NCBI GenBank assembly: GCA_005473895.2
Contig: SRJI02000001.1
Location: 186,001 to 250,000, forward strand
Source: Carideicomes alvinocaridis
Lineage (GTDB): Bacteria; Pseudomonadota; Alphaproteobacteria; Rhodobacterales; Rhodobacteraceae
DNA: 64,000 nucleotides
Direction of reading: 5' to 3'
The position numbers and the translations under genes are program-made. Positions 26,296-35,670 of this stretch are shown here, in pieces. The notes below the pieces were generated by a model. The model did no database searches. It was not told the DNA's origin and saw nothing but the letters and a program-made list of their open reading frames with translations. Position 1 is the first letter of the stretch. Every line of letters starts with the position of its first letter.

Positions 26296-26777
26296 GTTCA
26301 GGACAAGCGTCGCTCTTCGCGGAGGCCGCGTTCCGCAGGTACGAAATCGGACGAATTCAGGTACACCAACCCATGCCGATACGGAGATTCTGGTTCTGCT
26401 TGCCACCAACCCAAAGGTCCGATCATCCCCCGGCCGAGCCTTGCCACATGAACGCAACCGACTAGGCAGCAGGGTCCGCTTGCCACCGCCGCATGTTGAA
26501 GGAGCTCGATCTGGGGTGCCGACCTTACGGTCGGACTGATCATCGCCTCCAGCACCCCGTCAGCCCGCCCCCGTCGAAACGTTACTTTGCTCTCAGGTGA
26601 GTGGATGTATCGTCAACCAGTTCAATGAGCAGCGCGAGGCGGTAACCAGCGTTGACAGAACATTTAGGGGGTGTCCGCAAACCGTGTTGGTCCGCTTCGC
26701 GGACGTTTCGGTCGTTCGCCGCGCTTGCTCGATCATAACAGCGCCGGCAAGGATCTTCGATGCGCCGAAGGAGTTCA
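26296..26777. other. Intergenic region without a recognisable gene
   Basis: No ORF here resembles a known protein. A short hairpin CCGACC-TTAC-GGTCGG lies at 26519-26534, between the converging TRAP permease and LysR genes. It has no U-run and may be a weak bidirectional terminator. Confidence 0.4.
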
Positions 26778-27704
26778 TTACCGATCCAGGCCACGCATGA
26801 TGCCGAAGACCCGTTCCCGCATCCAAGCCGCAAGTGGTGTATTTTGCGACCGCTTGTGCCAGATGCCGATGATAAGCGGCGGGTCGATTGGCATCGGCGG
26901 TTTGAACACCTGCAAATCGAAGGTATCCGCGACATCCGCCGCCAATTGCGCCGGGACAAGTGCGATCAGGTCGCTTTCGCGCACCGCCCGGCAGACGCCG
27001 GAAAAGACCGGCACCGTCATCGCCACGCGGCGTTTGCGGCCGACGCGTTCCAGTGCCGCGTCGCCCATCGCGGCGATGTTGCCTTCGGGCGAGAACAGGA
27101 CATGATGCAGCGTGCAGAACACCTCGTAAGGCATCACGTCGCCGGGCGCGAGCCCGACAAGGCCCGGGTTCCCGCGACGCGCGATGACGTGAAAGGGCGA
27201 CCGAAAGAGCACCTCCCGGCAAACCCAGTCCGGAAGCGTCGTGTCGGGTATTAGTGCGATATTGGCGCTCCGCCGGTCGAGGCTTGCCACGTAGTCCTGC
27301 GGCACGAGGTCAATGAGTTGCGCGCGGATGCCGGGGGCCTCGCGCTGCAACAGGTCGGCAAGCGCTGGCATCAGCATCTCGGCGAAGAAATCGCTGGCCG
27401 CGATTCGGAAGGTTCCCTCGGCGGTGCGTGGATCGAAACGGGCGGGCGGTGACAGTATCGCTTCAATCCGCTCCAGTTCCTTGCTGACCGGCTCTTTCAA
27501 ACCCGCAGCGTAATCGGTGGCGACCAGCCTGTTCCCCTGACGCACGAACAGCGGGTCGCCGAGGGCATGACGCAAGCGCGACAGGCTACCTGACACGGCG
27601 GACTGTGACAGGCCAAGCCGTGCGGCCGCTTTCACAGTCGAGCCCTCGCGGAAAATCGCGTCCAGCGCGCGCAGCAGGTTCAGGTCAAACGTTGCGAAAT
27701 TCAT
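26778..27704 (-). CDS. LysR-family regulator, NodD/LeuO-type
   Basis: A 308-residue LysR protein. N-terminal DLNLLRALDAIFREGSTVKAAARLGLSQSAVSGSLSRLR is the NodD/LeuO-type HTH with PLFVRQGNRLVAT following; the effector domain has FRIAASDFFAEMLMPAL and SANIALIPDTTLPDWV. It is divergent from the cupin gene with 110 bp between the starts, the usual layout of a LysR regulator and its target. Family is certain; effector unknown. Confidence 0.9.
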   Translation of the reverse strand: MNFATFDLNLLRALDAIFREGSTVKAAARLGLSQSAVSGSLSRLRHALGDPLFVRQGNRLVATDYAAGLKEPVSKELERIEAILSPPARFDPRTAEGTFRIAASDFFAEMLMPALADLLQREAPGIRAQLIDLVPQDYVASLDRRSANIALIPDTTLPDWVCREVLFRSPFHVIARRGNPGLVGLAPGDVMPYEVFCTLHHVLFSPEGNIAAMGDAALERVGRKRRVAMTVPVFSGVCRAVRESDLIALVPAQLAADVADTFDLQVFKPPMPIDPPLIIGIWHKRSQNTPLAAWMRERVFGIMRGLDR

Positions 27705-27771
27705 TTCGGCGATATCCTATATCGTGCAATACGGTTTGGTCGATACCGCCATTCTGGGTTATCGTTCTCTC

Positions 27772-27789
27772 AACGAAAGCGCTTTCGTT
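27772..27789. promoter_or_regulatory. Perfect 18-bp palindrome (LacI-like operator)
   Basis: AACGAAAGCGCTTTCGTT is its own reverse complement and lies 12 nt before the cupin RBS. The GAAAGCGCTTTC core is the classical form of LacI/GalR-family operators with a central CG step. No LacI-family gene is in the window, and the divergent LysR regulator would normally use a different (T-N11-A) site. Confidence 0.55.
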
Positions 27790-27814
27790 TCAGTCCGGAA
27801 CAAGGAGTGGAACG

Positions 27815-28258
27815 ATGAAAGACCTGACCACCGACACCAGCGCCATCGAATGGCTGGGCGTCCACTACAAGACCATCCTGTCCCCCGAACAGACCGGCGG
27901 CGTCATGTCCATCGTCGACAGCCTGTCGCCGGTCGGAAGCGGGCCGCCGCGGCATGTGCACCAGACCGAGGACGAGACCTTCGTGATGATCACCGGGACC
28001 TGCAAGGTCTGGATCGACGGGGATGAACGGATTGCCGGCCCGGGCGAAAGCGTCTTCATCCCGCGCGGCACCAACCACACCTTCAAGGTCGTCGGCGACG
28101 AGCCGTCCCGGCATCTCTTGATCCTGACCCCCGGCGGGTTTGAGGCGTTCTTCGCCGAGATGGCCGCGGGCCAGTTCCGTATCCCCGAGGACATGCCGGC
28201 GATCGAGGCGTCCGCCGCGCGCCACAACCTCTCCTTCACCGGCCCTTCGCTGGACTGA
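27815..28258 (+). CDS. Cupin-domain protein
   Basis: A 147-residue single-cupin protein. The metal ligands of motif 1 are visible in RHVHQTEDETFVMITG (two His and Glu), and of motif 2 in PGESVFIPRGTNHTFKV (His). RBS AAGGAG precedes ATG 27815. Small cupins of this type serve as isomerases, dioxygenases or sugar or acid sensors, so the reaction cannot be named. It is divergent from a LysR regulator and lies 4 nt upstream of a broken glutathione S-transferase gene. Confidence 0.85.
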   Translation: MKDLTTDTSAIEWLGVHYKTILSPEQTGGVMSIVDSLSPVGSGPPRHVHQTEDETFVMITGTCKVWIDGDERIAGPGESVFIPRGTNHTFKVVGDEPSRHLLILTPGGFEAFFAEMAAGQFRIPEDMPAIEASAARHNLSFTGPSLD

Positions 28259-28262
28259 TGCC

Positions 28263-29061
28263 ATGAGCGCGAGACATATCGACTACCATATCCCGGTCTG
28301 CCCCTTCTCTCAGCGGCTCGAGATCCTGTTGGCCCAGCGCGGCCGGCGGAAGCGGTCGAATTCCGCGTCGTCGACATCACCAAGCCCCGCGACCCGGCGC
28401 TGCTCGAAAAGACGGGAGGCACGACCGCGCTGCCGGTGCTCGAGACGCCGGATGGCCGGATCATCAAGGAAAGCTTCGTCATCCTGCGCTATCTCGACGA
28501 GGCGATCGACGGCCCGGCATTGCGTCGAAGTGATCCGGTCGAGCACGCCATCGAATTCATGCTGATTACGCGCGAAGGGCCGTTCACGATGGCGGGCTAC
28601 CTGTTCGTCATGAACCAGGACCGCGACCGCCGGGACGCCTGTGCCGACAAGCTTTTGTACGTCTATCGCGACATCAATGACTTCCTTATCGAGCACAACC
28701 CAGACGGACGCTATCTGTTCGAAGATTTTGGACTGGCCGAAGCGGTGTTTGCGCCGATCTTCATGCGCTTCTGGTTCCTCGAATACTATGAGGGATTTCA
28801 GCTCCCGGACACGCCAGAATATCACCGCGTGCGCGCCTGGATGCAGGCCTGCCTGTCGCACGAGGTCACCGGCCAGATCACGCGGGAAGAGATCGTGAAA
28901 CTCTACTACGACTACGCGCTTGGCGTCGGAAACGGCGCACTGGTCGAAGGCCGTTCGGTCTCAAGTTTCACTTTACCCCCCATTGGCGAGACAGACCGTG
29001 GCCCCCTAGAGACAAATATAGCGATAACGCAAGCGACGAAGCTCTCGGGCTCGTCGCCTGA
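28263..29061 (+). pseudogene. Glutathione S-transferase gene with two frameshifts
   Basis: The start MSARHIDYHIPVCPFSQRLEILLAQRG is a GST thioredoxin-fold N-terminus with a CPFS site. Near 28350 the frame must shift to continue as AVEFRVVDITKPRDPALLEK, TALPVLETPDGRIIKESFVILRYLDE and the alpha-helical domain. A second shift in the six-C run at 28975-28981 is needed to read the family's C-terminal tail PHWRDRPWPPRDKY and stop at 29061. Without it the frame runs into an unrelated tail. Two independent lesions next to an IS1595 insertion argue for a true pseudogene, though sequencing error in the G/C-rich run and homopolymer cannot be excluded. Confidence 0.75.
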
Positions 29062-29077
29062 GCTGTCTTGTTCGGTA

Positions 29078-30208
29078 TCATAAGGCACAAAACCAAGACC
29101 TGAATGGCACTTGAGGGCCGGTTCCCACGACGAGCGCCGCTGCTGCTGCGAACCGTCTCTCCCAGACCGCGGTCAGAAAGGGCTCGAAGCAGACCTCTGC
29201 CGCGACACCGGGTTTACGATGCCCGGACAACCTCGGCGGGTTGCCCCCCGCCAGCCGAACCTCCGGCCAACGGATGTAGCCATCCAGGTTCTTCGTGGCC
29301 GGTGCGCAGAATGGCTTGATGAACCTTTTGTAGCGGGCGTAGAGCGAATTCACGTTCTGGATGTGATAGCAGCCCGCTGCGACACGGGTGCCGGGTTTGC
29401 TGCCGATCACGAAGTGCTTAAGGCTGCGCGCCGCCGCGAGGTTCTTGTAGCCGTTACCTCCGTCCGAGCAGAGCACCGCATCCCCCGGCACCAAGGGTTT
29501 CACCGCGCGCTCCATGGTCGCGCCCATGCGGTTCGGTAGCCGCCGAAAGAGACAAGAGCCGCCACGGTCCGCGACAGTGAGGATGGGCAGCTGCCACCTC
29601 GACAGACCGCGCATCATCTTGAGTCCCTGGGTTGTGAAGTCCTCCCTCCTGGGGCGGGGCGGCGGCGTAACCATCGTCGGGTCAGCGAAGTGTCGAACCA
29701 ATTCTCGCGATCCCTTGCGCGACTCTCGGTGGTAGGTCTCATCGGCCTCGATGATTCCGGAGAAGGCCGCCACAGTGCCACTACCGATGATCGAGAAGAC
29801 CAGCATCCGCCAGCGCCAGATCGTATATTTGTTGAGCCCGAGCCGGCGCGCAAGCTTGCGCACCGACTGCGGCGGGGAGGAGCCGAGCATATCCCTCCGC
29901 GCGACCATGAAGAGATCGAGACGATGGATGCGGCCGATAGCGCTACCGGTCCAGCCTCAACAGGTCTTCTTGCAGCCCGAGCATCGGTAGCGCTGGACCT
30001 TGGTGCGTGTCCGGCCCCACTTCTGGCGGCGCTCGTCGCCGCGGAAGGGGCACTTATGTTCTTGATTTGTCCGTGTTTTGATCTCCGAAATCGCCTCGCT
30101 CCTTCGCCGCAGATCCCGGGTCTTCGTCTGGGCTTCCTCAATCTGGGCTGGGTTCAGCTCGTCGAGGGGGGCAAGAAAACGGCGAAAGTCGTGGTTTAGC
30201 AATGGCAT
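29078..30208 (-). mobile_element. IS1595-family (ISXO2-like) transposase gene with internal stop
   Basis: Read leftward from 30208, one frame gives an N-terminal zinc-ribbon (KCPF..RYRCSGCKKTC), a TGA at 29957-29959, then in the same frame GWTGSAIGRIHRLDLF, the helical KLARRLGLNKYTIWRWRM and the DDE domain (FSGIIEADETYHRESRKGSRE, VLCSDGGNGYKNLA). Intact relatives read through at this point, so a single nonsense codon splits the gene. The C-terminal part, from ATG 29908, is otherwise open for 276 residues. I could not define terminal inverted repeats. The element abuts the 3' end of the broken glutathione S-transferase gene. Confidence 0.8.
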
Positions 30209-30343
30209 CCTCCGCGGGAAAAGCGGAGGAACATTGGCCCTTTCGGGTTAAACCGGAGTGAACCAACACAGAATGCGGACACTCCCAACGTTTTTGGGAG
30301 ACACCACTGAATGTGAACCTAGCGTTCGCTATTGAACTGCGCG

Positions 30344-30638
30344 TCACTTCCCGCCCCAAGGCTTCAGCTCTCGTTCCAACAAAAAGAGTTGGCCACCGCC
30401 ACCACCCCAATCTTAGCGAGGAGCTGCCTCACCTGCTCCTCGTCAATCTCGGGTTTCTTGCGGGCCCCGCGTTCGAACACGCCGGACCCACCTTCGAGCA
30501 GGGGCCTCTGCCATTGATGGATCATCGTCGAATGCACGCCGAACCCGCTTGCAGTTCGGCGGCCGACACCTCGCCCTTCCGCGCTTCCAGCGCGACCTTG
30601 GCCTTGAAGTCAGGCGCGGGCTGCTTCCGTTTCGACAT
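30344..30638 (-). pseudogene. IS3-family OrfA remnant
   Basis: From ATG 30638, with an AGGAGGA RBS, the leftward frame gives KQPAPDFKAKVALEARKGE and then stops. After a frame shift it continues as FGVHSTMIHQWQRPLLEG, GVFERGARKKPEIDEEQV and, after another shift, LERELKPWGGK and TGA at 30344. These are the HTH and leucine-zipper-like parts of an IS3-type OrfA. The OrfB transposase is not present next to it. Clearly inactive. Confidence 0.75.
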
Positions 30639-30895
30639 CTCTGATGTCCTCCTCCTTGAAGATCAGCAGACTGAAAATCGTAGCTTGTGTCAGTGTCTGA
30701 ATTTCGAGGAGTAGCTCAACCCGGCTCCGAAGAGGGACAAAATTTCGGCTAGCGGCCGCGGTTGCCAGGCCGTTCCCGTCCGAGAGTTCTACTCATAACG
30801 AGCTGAACCACTTAGAAATAAAGTGTTAGGCGTATCGGCGCAACCTATGACAGTATTATGTTCGGATGTGTGCGATTTTGGGGAGGGGAGCATTT

Positions 30896-32197
30896 ATGCG
30901 GCGAGCAATACTCCTTGTTACGAGTGCAATTCTGATTTCAGGGAGTGTGCAGGCCCAGAATTCGAATTCCCCAGAGTGGCAAGCTGCTGTGGCGGCCGTC
31001 AGAGCTAACCCCGCGGATGCAGACGCCTCGTTCCACCTCGCGCGGCTTGCGTCGGAAGCCGGCGACTTCCAGACAGCGATCACCGCGCTTGAGCGCATAT
31101 TGCTGATTTACCCGAACCTCGACAATATCCGGCTGGAACTCGGCGTGCTTTACTTGCGAACCGGCAATGTCGCCCTGGCCGAGCCGCTGATCCGGGAGGC
31201 GGTCCAATCACCCGACTCGCCCCCCGCAGTGCGCCAGCAGGCTCTCGAATATCTCGAGGCGGCAAAGGTCGGGAACCGCCGCCTGCATTTCGCGGGCAAC
31301 ATCGCGGCGGGCCTCATCGCTGACAGCAATGCCAATTCCGGTCCCGCCTCGGGCACCACCTTTGCTGGGGCGACCGTCACCCCCGGCTCCACCGGGGTTT
31401 CGGACGTCTCGGCCTTCGCCGCGTTCGGGGGACGGGCGCGTTATGATATCGGAGCGCAGGCTGGGCATCTGCTGGCCTTCGACCTCGATCTGTATCATCG
31501 GCGGTATTCTGACCGCAGCGAACTGGATATCACTACCCTCTCCGGCGCCGTCGGTATGGACGTGAACCTTGCCCCGACACTGGGTCGTCCGGCCGACCTC
31601 GTGCTGCGCTACCAGGTCAGTGGCCAATGGCGTGCCGGAGAGCACAGCCTCACGGAGCACGGCCCGATCGTGAGCTACCGGAGCGCAGTCGGAAAGGCGG
31701 GGCGGTTCAACGCTTCGGTCTTCTGGTTCCAGCAGGAATTCGAGGCCACGACGGAGCTGGCCAGCAACGACGATCGCGATGGCGAACGGTGGGGCGTGCA
31801 GGTCGGATACAGTTACGCCCTGAGCGAACGGACGCAGGCCACGGTCACCCTGGGTTACGCGGACAAGAGCGCCGCTGCGGGCTACGAGGCATTCGAGGAA
31901 GTGGCGCTTGACTTGGGGCTATCGCATCTCATCGACGCGCCGGTAGGCACTCGCGGGCCGTGGCGGCTCGGCCTGAATGCCAGTGTCAGCCAGCGCGATT
32001 ACGACGCTCCCACCCTGGCCTCGCTGACGGAGGCGCAGAGCGACACCCGCTACGGGCTGTCCGCCTCGGTCTCGGTCCCGGTGACCGACACCGCTGCCGT
32101 GATCGCCGAGATCGGGCAGGTCTGGAACCAGTCCAATTACTCGATCGCCGATTACGACAACACATACATCTCGGTTTCTTTCACCAAGAATTTCTGA
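30896..32197 (+). CDS. Slam-like TPR/beta-barrel outer-membrane protein (DUF560-type)
   Basis: A 433-residue exported protein. Residues 1-20 form a signal peptide (RRAILLVTSAILISGSVQA). About 26-122 is a TPR-like helical segment (ASFHLARLASEAGDFQTAITALER, RLELGVLYLRTGNVALAEPLI). About 130-433 is rich in alternating strands and ends YISVSFTKNF, a C-terminal aromatic expected for an outer-membrane barrel. This order is that of Slam (surface lipoprotein assembly modifier). ATG 30896 was chosen because GGGGAGGGGAG precedes it; the ATG at 30866 lacks that. It leads a three-gene unit, and I infer that it exports the large protein encoded next. Confidence 0.75.
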   Translation: MRRAILLVTSAILISGSVQAQNSNSPEWQAAVAAVRANPADADASFHLARLASEAGDFQTAITALERILLIYPNLDNIRLELGVLYLRTGNVALAEPLIREAVQSPDSPPAVRQQALEYLEAAKVGNRRLHFAGNIAAGLIADSNANSGPASGTTFAGATVTPGSTGVSDVSAFAAFGGRARYDIGAQAGHLLAFDLDLYHRRYSDRSELDITTLSGAVGMDVNLAPTLGRPADLVLRYQVSGQWRAGEHSLTEHGPIVSYRSAVGKAGRFNASVFWFQQEFEATTELASNDDRDGERWGVQVGYSYALSERTQATVTLGYADKSAAAGYEAFEEVALDLGLSHLIDAPVGTRGPWRLGLNASVSQRDYDAPTLASLTEAQSDTRYGLSASVSVPVTDTAAVIAEIGQVWNQSNYSIADYDNTYISVSFTKNF

Positions 32198-32228
32198 CGC
32201 CGGTACCCTGAGCCTGGGAGGCTGCGAC

Positions 32229-35200
32229 ATGACCGCATTTCGAACTTCAGCATTCTTTGCCGTCACCTTGATGCTCGGCGCGACCCTGGCACCGGGAGAG
32301 AGCCGGGCGGACTCGCTCAGGCAGGTGGCCGTGGACTGCAATGGCGCGCAAACGTTTGTAAGTGCGCCGGACCAGACGATCGAGGCGATCCTTCCCGACA
32401 ATACCTCTGTCGTGCTGGCGCCCTCGAGTTCGGCCAGCATCACCTGCGATGGGGGCGCGATCCGGGTGTCGCTCGACGAAGGGCTGGTCCGGATCGCCGG
32501 GGGCGCAACCAACGCGACTGCGCCGATCACGATCGTCACAACACAGGCGACGATGCTTCTTGTCGCCGGGTCGGCGATCGTCAATGCCTCGGGCGGGAGG
32601 ACGCGGACCCATCTGCTGACCGGACGCGAACTGATCGTAAGCGCGGACGGCACCAGCCGGCGGCTCTACCGCAGCGGGTTCGAGGTTTCGGCGTCGGGCG
32701 GGGCCCCCACGACACCGCGTCGGATGAGCCGGGAAGAGGTGCTGGCCGATCTGCTGGCGCTCAGCCGCGGTTTGCGGGACGGGATCCCGCCAGACCTTCG
32801 CGGCCGGCGCAGCGCGCCATCCGGGGGGCCGCTCGATGCCAGGGCGGACGAGGATGGTGAAGATGTGGCCTTCAGCGACATCGAGCAGGAAAGCGCGGAT
32901 CCCGACCCTCGGACCGTCGAGGACGAGACCCCGACTGGTCCGGAGACCCCCGAACCCGAGACACCCGAACCGGATGCCTTCGACCTGGCCGCGGAGTTCG
33001 ATGTCGGTCTGGCCGATACCGGCGACGCTGTTTCGACAGGGACGATCAACGAAACGCCGTCGACTACCGAGGATGGCAGGATCACGATTTTACGGCAGGG
33101 CTACCAAGAGCCGTTTCTCTTCGGAAAAACTTACCTCGGTGCGCGAACCAACCGAAAGTTCGGCTCCTCATCGCTAACCGTTGCCTTGGACGACTGCGGC
33201 ACCGAAAACTGCGCACCAGTGGGAATTGAAACTACCAAATCCGACGATGGGCAACTGGGAGGCGTAGGCTACTTTTACGGCAATCCAGGAACAAAAGAGC
33301 GTCCGTCTGCATGGGGGCTCACATCTGATTTCGAAGAGAGTGCGTACCAGTCCGGCCTCATTCGATTTTCGTACGAGGCTTCAGAGGAAGATGCGTCCGT
33401 CTACTATTCCCTTGCTACGACTAACGACTATTCTACCTTCGTGGAGGACTTCGATACATTTCGAAGTTTTGAGAACTCGGACAACCTTGACGTTCTCCGC
33501 GCGGATACGACCTTGGGGGCTGGACCAGAGCCCGGCGCCCTTGATACCATATTCAATCTTGATGCGGCGGAGCAAGCGGCCGGGAAGGTATGGCATACAG
33601 GGATTGGTGCCGAAATGACCTACTTTCTCGCGCGCGACGAGGCAGGCGATGGCGTGACCAAAAACCCATTGCTTCCTTACGCCCCCCCAGTTCGCACCGA
33701 CTTTTTCCAGCTCATGGACATGAAGCTCCTTCGCGCCGCGAACTGGGTGGCAGCAGGTTGCGGCGACAATTGCGAGAAGGCCTTCAACGACGCGATCGAA
33801 GCCAGGTTTCCCGACGGAAGCATAGTTGCACCGTCCGATTGGCCGAATAGCTCCATTTCCGGCGACTTACTGATCACCGCTGCCGCCCTCGTCGACACGG
33901 GCGAAGATTTGGGGCGCTATATCTTCGCCACCGGCGGGCTGCACACGCTGCTCGACCTCGAGCCGGAGCAGCGCGGGCCCGGCCATCGCATCGATGAGTT
34001 CAGCTTGGCGGAGGGTATGCCCGGCTCCGGGGACGCGGGGATGGACCTTTCCACCAGCCGTGCCTTCATGACCGGGCTCAGTTGGACGGGGCTTGATGGT
34101 GGCACGCGGTTCTCGCCGAGCGTATCCGATCTTCGGCAAAGCCCGTTCTACGTGGTGAACCCGGACGGCGTGGTTGAGGGCGCGGGCGCGCAGACCCCCA
34201 AGCTTTTCTATGCGGATTACGGGCTCAAGACCGTCACCGAAGACGGGATCGACCGGCAGATCTCCACCATTTCAGCCACCATCGGCAACGTCGTCTTCAC
34301 CAGCTACGAGGAGGACGATCCAGCCACCAACGCGCTCGGGATCGAGGCGTCTCTGGGCGTGGTGATGAATATGCAGACCATTGGCTCTTCGCGGGCCGTC
34401 GACGCGGCCGGTAAATCCACCGGCGCGGTTCTTTCCTATGGCCAGACCCAGAGCACCGCGGTCGGGGGCAACAATCCTGAGCTGCCCCTGAACGAGGGGC
34501 GGCTGGGCTATTTCGTCCTCGAAAACTATGGTCGGATCTTCGACGACATGGACGAACGCGACCGGCTCGAGGGTGGTACGGACCTCGCGATGGACGGGTC
34601 CTCCGCCCGGTATGCCCTGCTGCGGGTCGGGGCCGCCACGGCCTCGGCCCCGGTGGACGCAAGCAACCGCGTCGCCGGCATCTCTGGCCTGGGCTACGCA
34701 GCGGGGTTCCTTGAATATCAGAAGGGTGACGGCGTTGCAGCCACGGCGTTCGGAAATACCGACCTGAGATCCGCGGCACTGGACCCGAACGAGATCACCG
34801 ACGAAACCGGTCTCCGGGCCAATCTCAGCTTCTCCGATTATGACAGCGCGACCAACAGTTTCTCGGCCACGCTCCAGTTCGGTGACGATCAGATCGTCAT
34901 GGGCGAGGTGGACGGAACCAGCGCCTTCGTGCGCGACGGCGTCTATGGTGCGCGCACGACGGCAGCGGGCGAAGGCGACACGGGCGAGACGGTGACCCGG
35001 CGCGTCGCCCTCGTCTCCGGCGCCAGCGTCGAGGCAGGCGCCACGGATTCGCCGGATTCGCCCTATGTCAAATGGGGCTACTTCTTCGGCGACCTCGATA
35101 CCGGCGCCGCAGGCGGTACCAGGACCCACGCTCATCTGGGCAGCTATGCCGCGGGGGCGGAGCTCACGTCGGACGAGGCAAGCAATATCGGCTGTGCGAC

Positions 35201-35660
35201 ATCCGCCGAACGCAATTGCCTCGGCGCCTCGAATCCGCTGCGCGCCAACGTCAAATATTCCGGCCACGCGATCGGCAACGTGCGTCAGGGCAACACGATC
35301 CGGACTGTCACCGGCTCCTATTCAGACACTTTCGATTTCGCCTCGCGGACGGGGGAGGCGACGATGAATTTCGACGGCCGGAGCGTCACGGGCGCCACCG
35401 CCGCCTCTTCGAGCTTTCGCAATTACACAGGGCTTCTGACAGATGGCGCGACTAACCCGGCAACCGGGGCCTATAGCGGGACGCTCGCGGAGGTGAACGG
35501 GCGGTTCGTCGGGCCGAATGTCACCGCGAGCAGCCCCGACCGGGGGGCAATGAAGGCCCCCGCGGGGCTGGTCGGGGCCTTCAGCATGTCGGATCAACAA
35601 CAGAACGGCTATCGCGCGGTCGGAACCATCGCCGCGACGCCCGCGGCCCCCGGCGGCTAG
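32229..35660 (+). CDS. Large exported protein with FecR-like N-terminus and TbpB-like C-terminal barrel
   Basis: A 1143-residue protein with a Sec signal peptide (about 1-28, ending ESRA). No lipobox cysteine is seen. Residues about 30-140 resemble a FecR domain: LPDNTSVVLAPSSSASIT, VSLDEGLVRIAGG, TIVTTQATMLLVAGSAIV. A Pro/Glu/Asp-rich linker follows (ETPTGPETPEPETPEPDAF, about 230-255), then a long strand- and Asp-rich body. The last about 100 residues (NFDGRSVTGAT, YSGTLAEVNGRFVGPNV, LVGAFSMS) resemble the TbpB-type barrel that Slam recognises. RBS GGGAGG precedes ATG 32229, 31 nt after the Slam-like gene. Its codon use between about 33090 and 33850 is noticeably more AT-rich than the rest. 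Function unknown; a Slam-exported surface or secreted adhesin or receptor is inferred. Confidence 0.7.
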   Translation: MTAFRTSAFFAVTLMLGATLAPGESRADSLRQVAVDCNGAQTFVSAPDQTIEAILPDNTSVVLAPSSSASITCDGGAIRVSLDEGLVRIAGGATNATAPITIVTTQATMLLVAGSAIVNASGGRTRTHLLTGRELIVSADGTSRRLYRSGFEVSASGGAPTTPRRMSREEVLADLLALSRGLRDGIPPDLRGRRSAPSGGPLDARADEDGEDVAFSDIEQESADPDPRTVEDETPTGPETPEPETPEPDAFDLAAEFDVGLADTGDAVSTGTINETPSTTEDGRITILRQGYQEPFLFGKTYLGARTNRKFGSSSLTVALDDCGTENCAPVGIETTKSDDGQLGGVGYFYGNPGTKERPSAWGLTSDFEESAYQSGLIRFSYEASEEDASVYYSLATTNDYSTFVEDFDTFRSFENSDNLDVLRADTTLGAGPEPGALDTIFNLDAAEQAAGKVWHTGIGAEMTYFLARDEAGDGVTKNPLLPYAPPVRTDFFQLMDMKLLRAANWVAAGCGDNCEKAFNDAIEARFPDGSIVAPSDWPNSSISGDLLITAAALVDTGEDLGRYIFATGGLHTLLDLEPEQRGPGHRIDEFSLAEGMPGSGDAGMDLSTSRAFMTGLSWTGLDGGTRFSPSVSDLRQSPFYVVNPDGVVEGAGAQTPKLFYADYGLKTVTEDGIDRQISTISATIGNVVFTSYEEDDPATNALGIEASLGVVMNMQTIGSSRAVDAAGKSTGAVLSYGQTQSTAVGGNNPELPLNEGRLGYFVLENYGRIFDDMDERDRLEGGTDLAMDGSSARYALLRVGAATASAPVDASNRVAGISGLGYAAGFLEYQKGDGVAATAFGNTDLRSAALDPNEITDETGLRANLSFSDYDSATNSFSATLQFGDDQIVMGEVDGTSAFVRDGVYGARTTAAGEGDTGETVTRRVALVSGASVEAGATDSPDSPYVKWGYFFGDLDTGAAGGTRTHAHLGSYAAGAELTSDEASNIGCATSAERNCLGASNPLRANVKYSGHAIGNVRQGNTIRTVTGSYSDTFDFASRTGEATMNFDGRSVTGATAASSSFRNYTGLLTDGATNPATGAYSGTLAEVNGRFVGPNVTASSPDRGAMKAPAGLVGAFSMSDQQQNGYRAVGTIAATPAAPGG

Positions 35661-35670
35661 GCGCGGCGCC

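Noticed and set aside
32229-32340. Possible lipoprotein signal in the FecR-like protein
   Set aside because: Slam clients are often lipoproteins, but no Cys stands at a lipobox position; the first Cys (VDCNG) lies well past the ESRA cleavage site.
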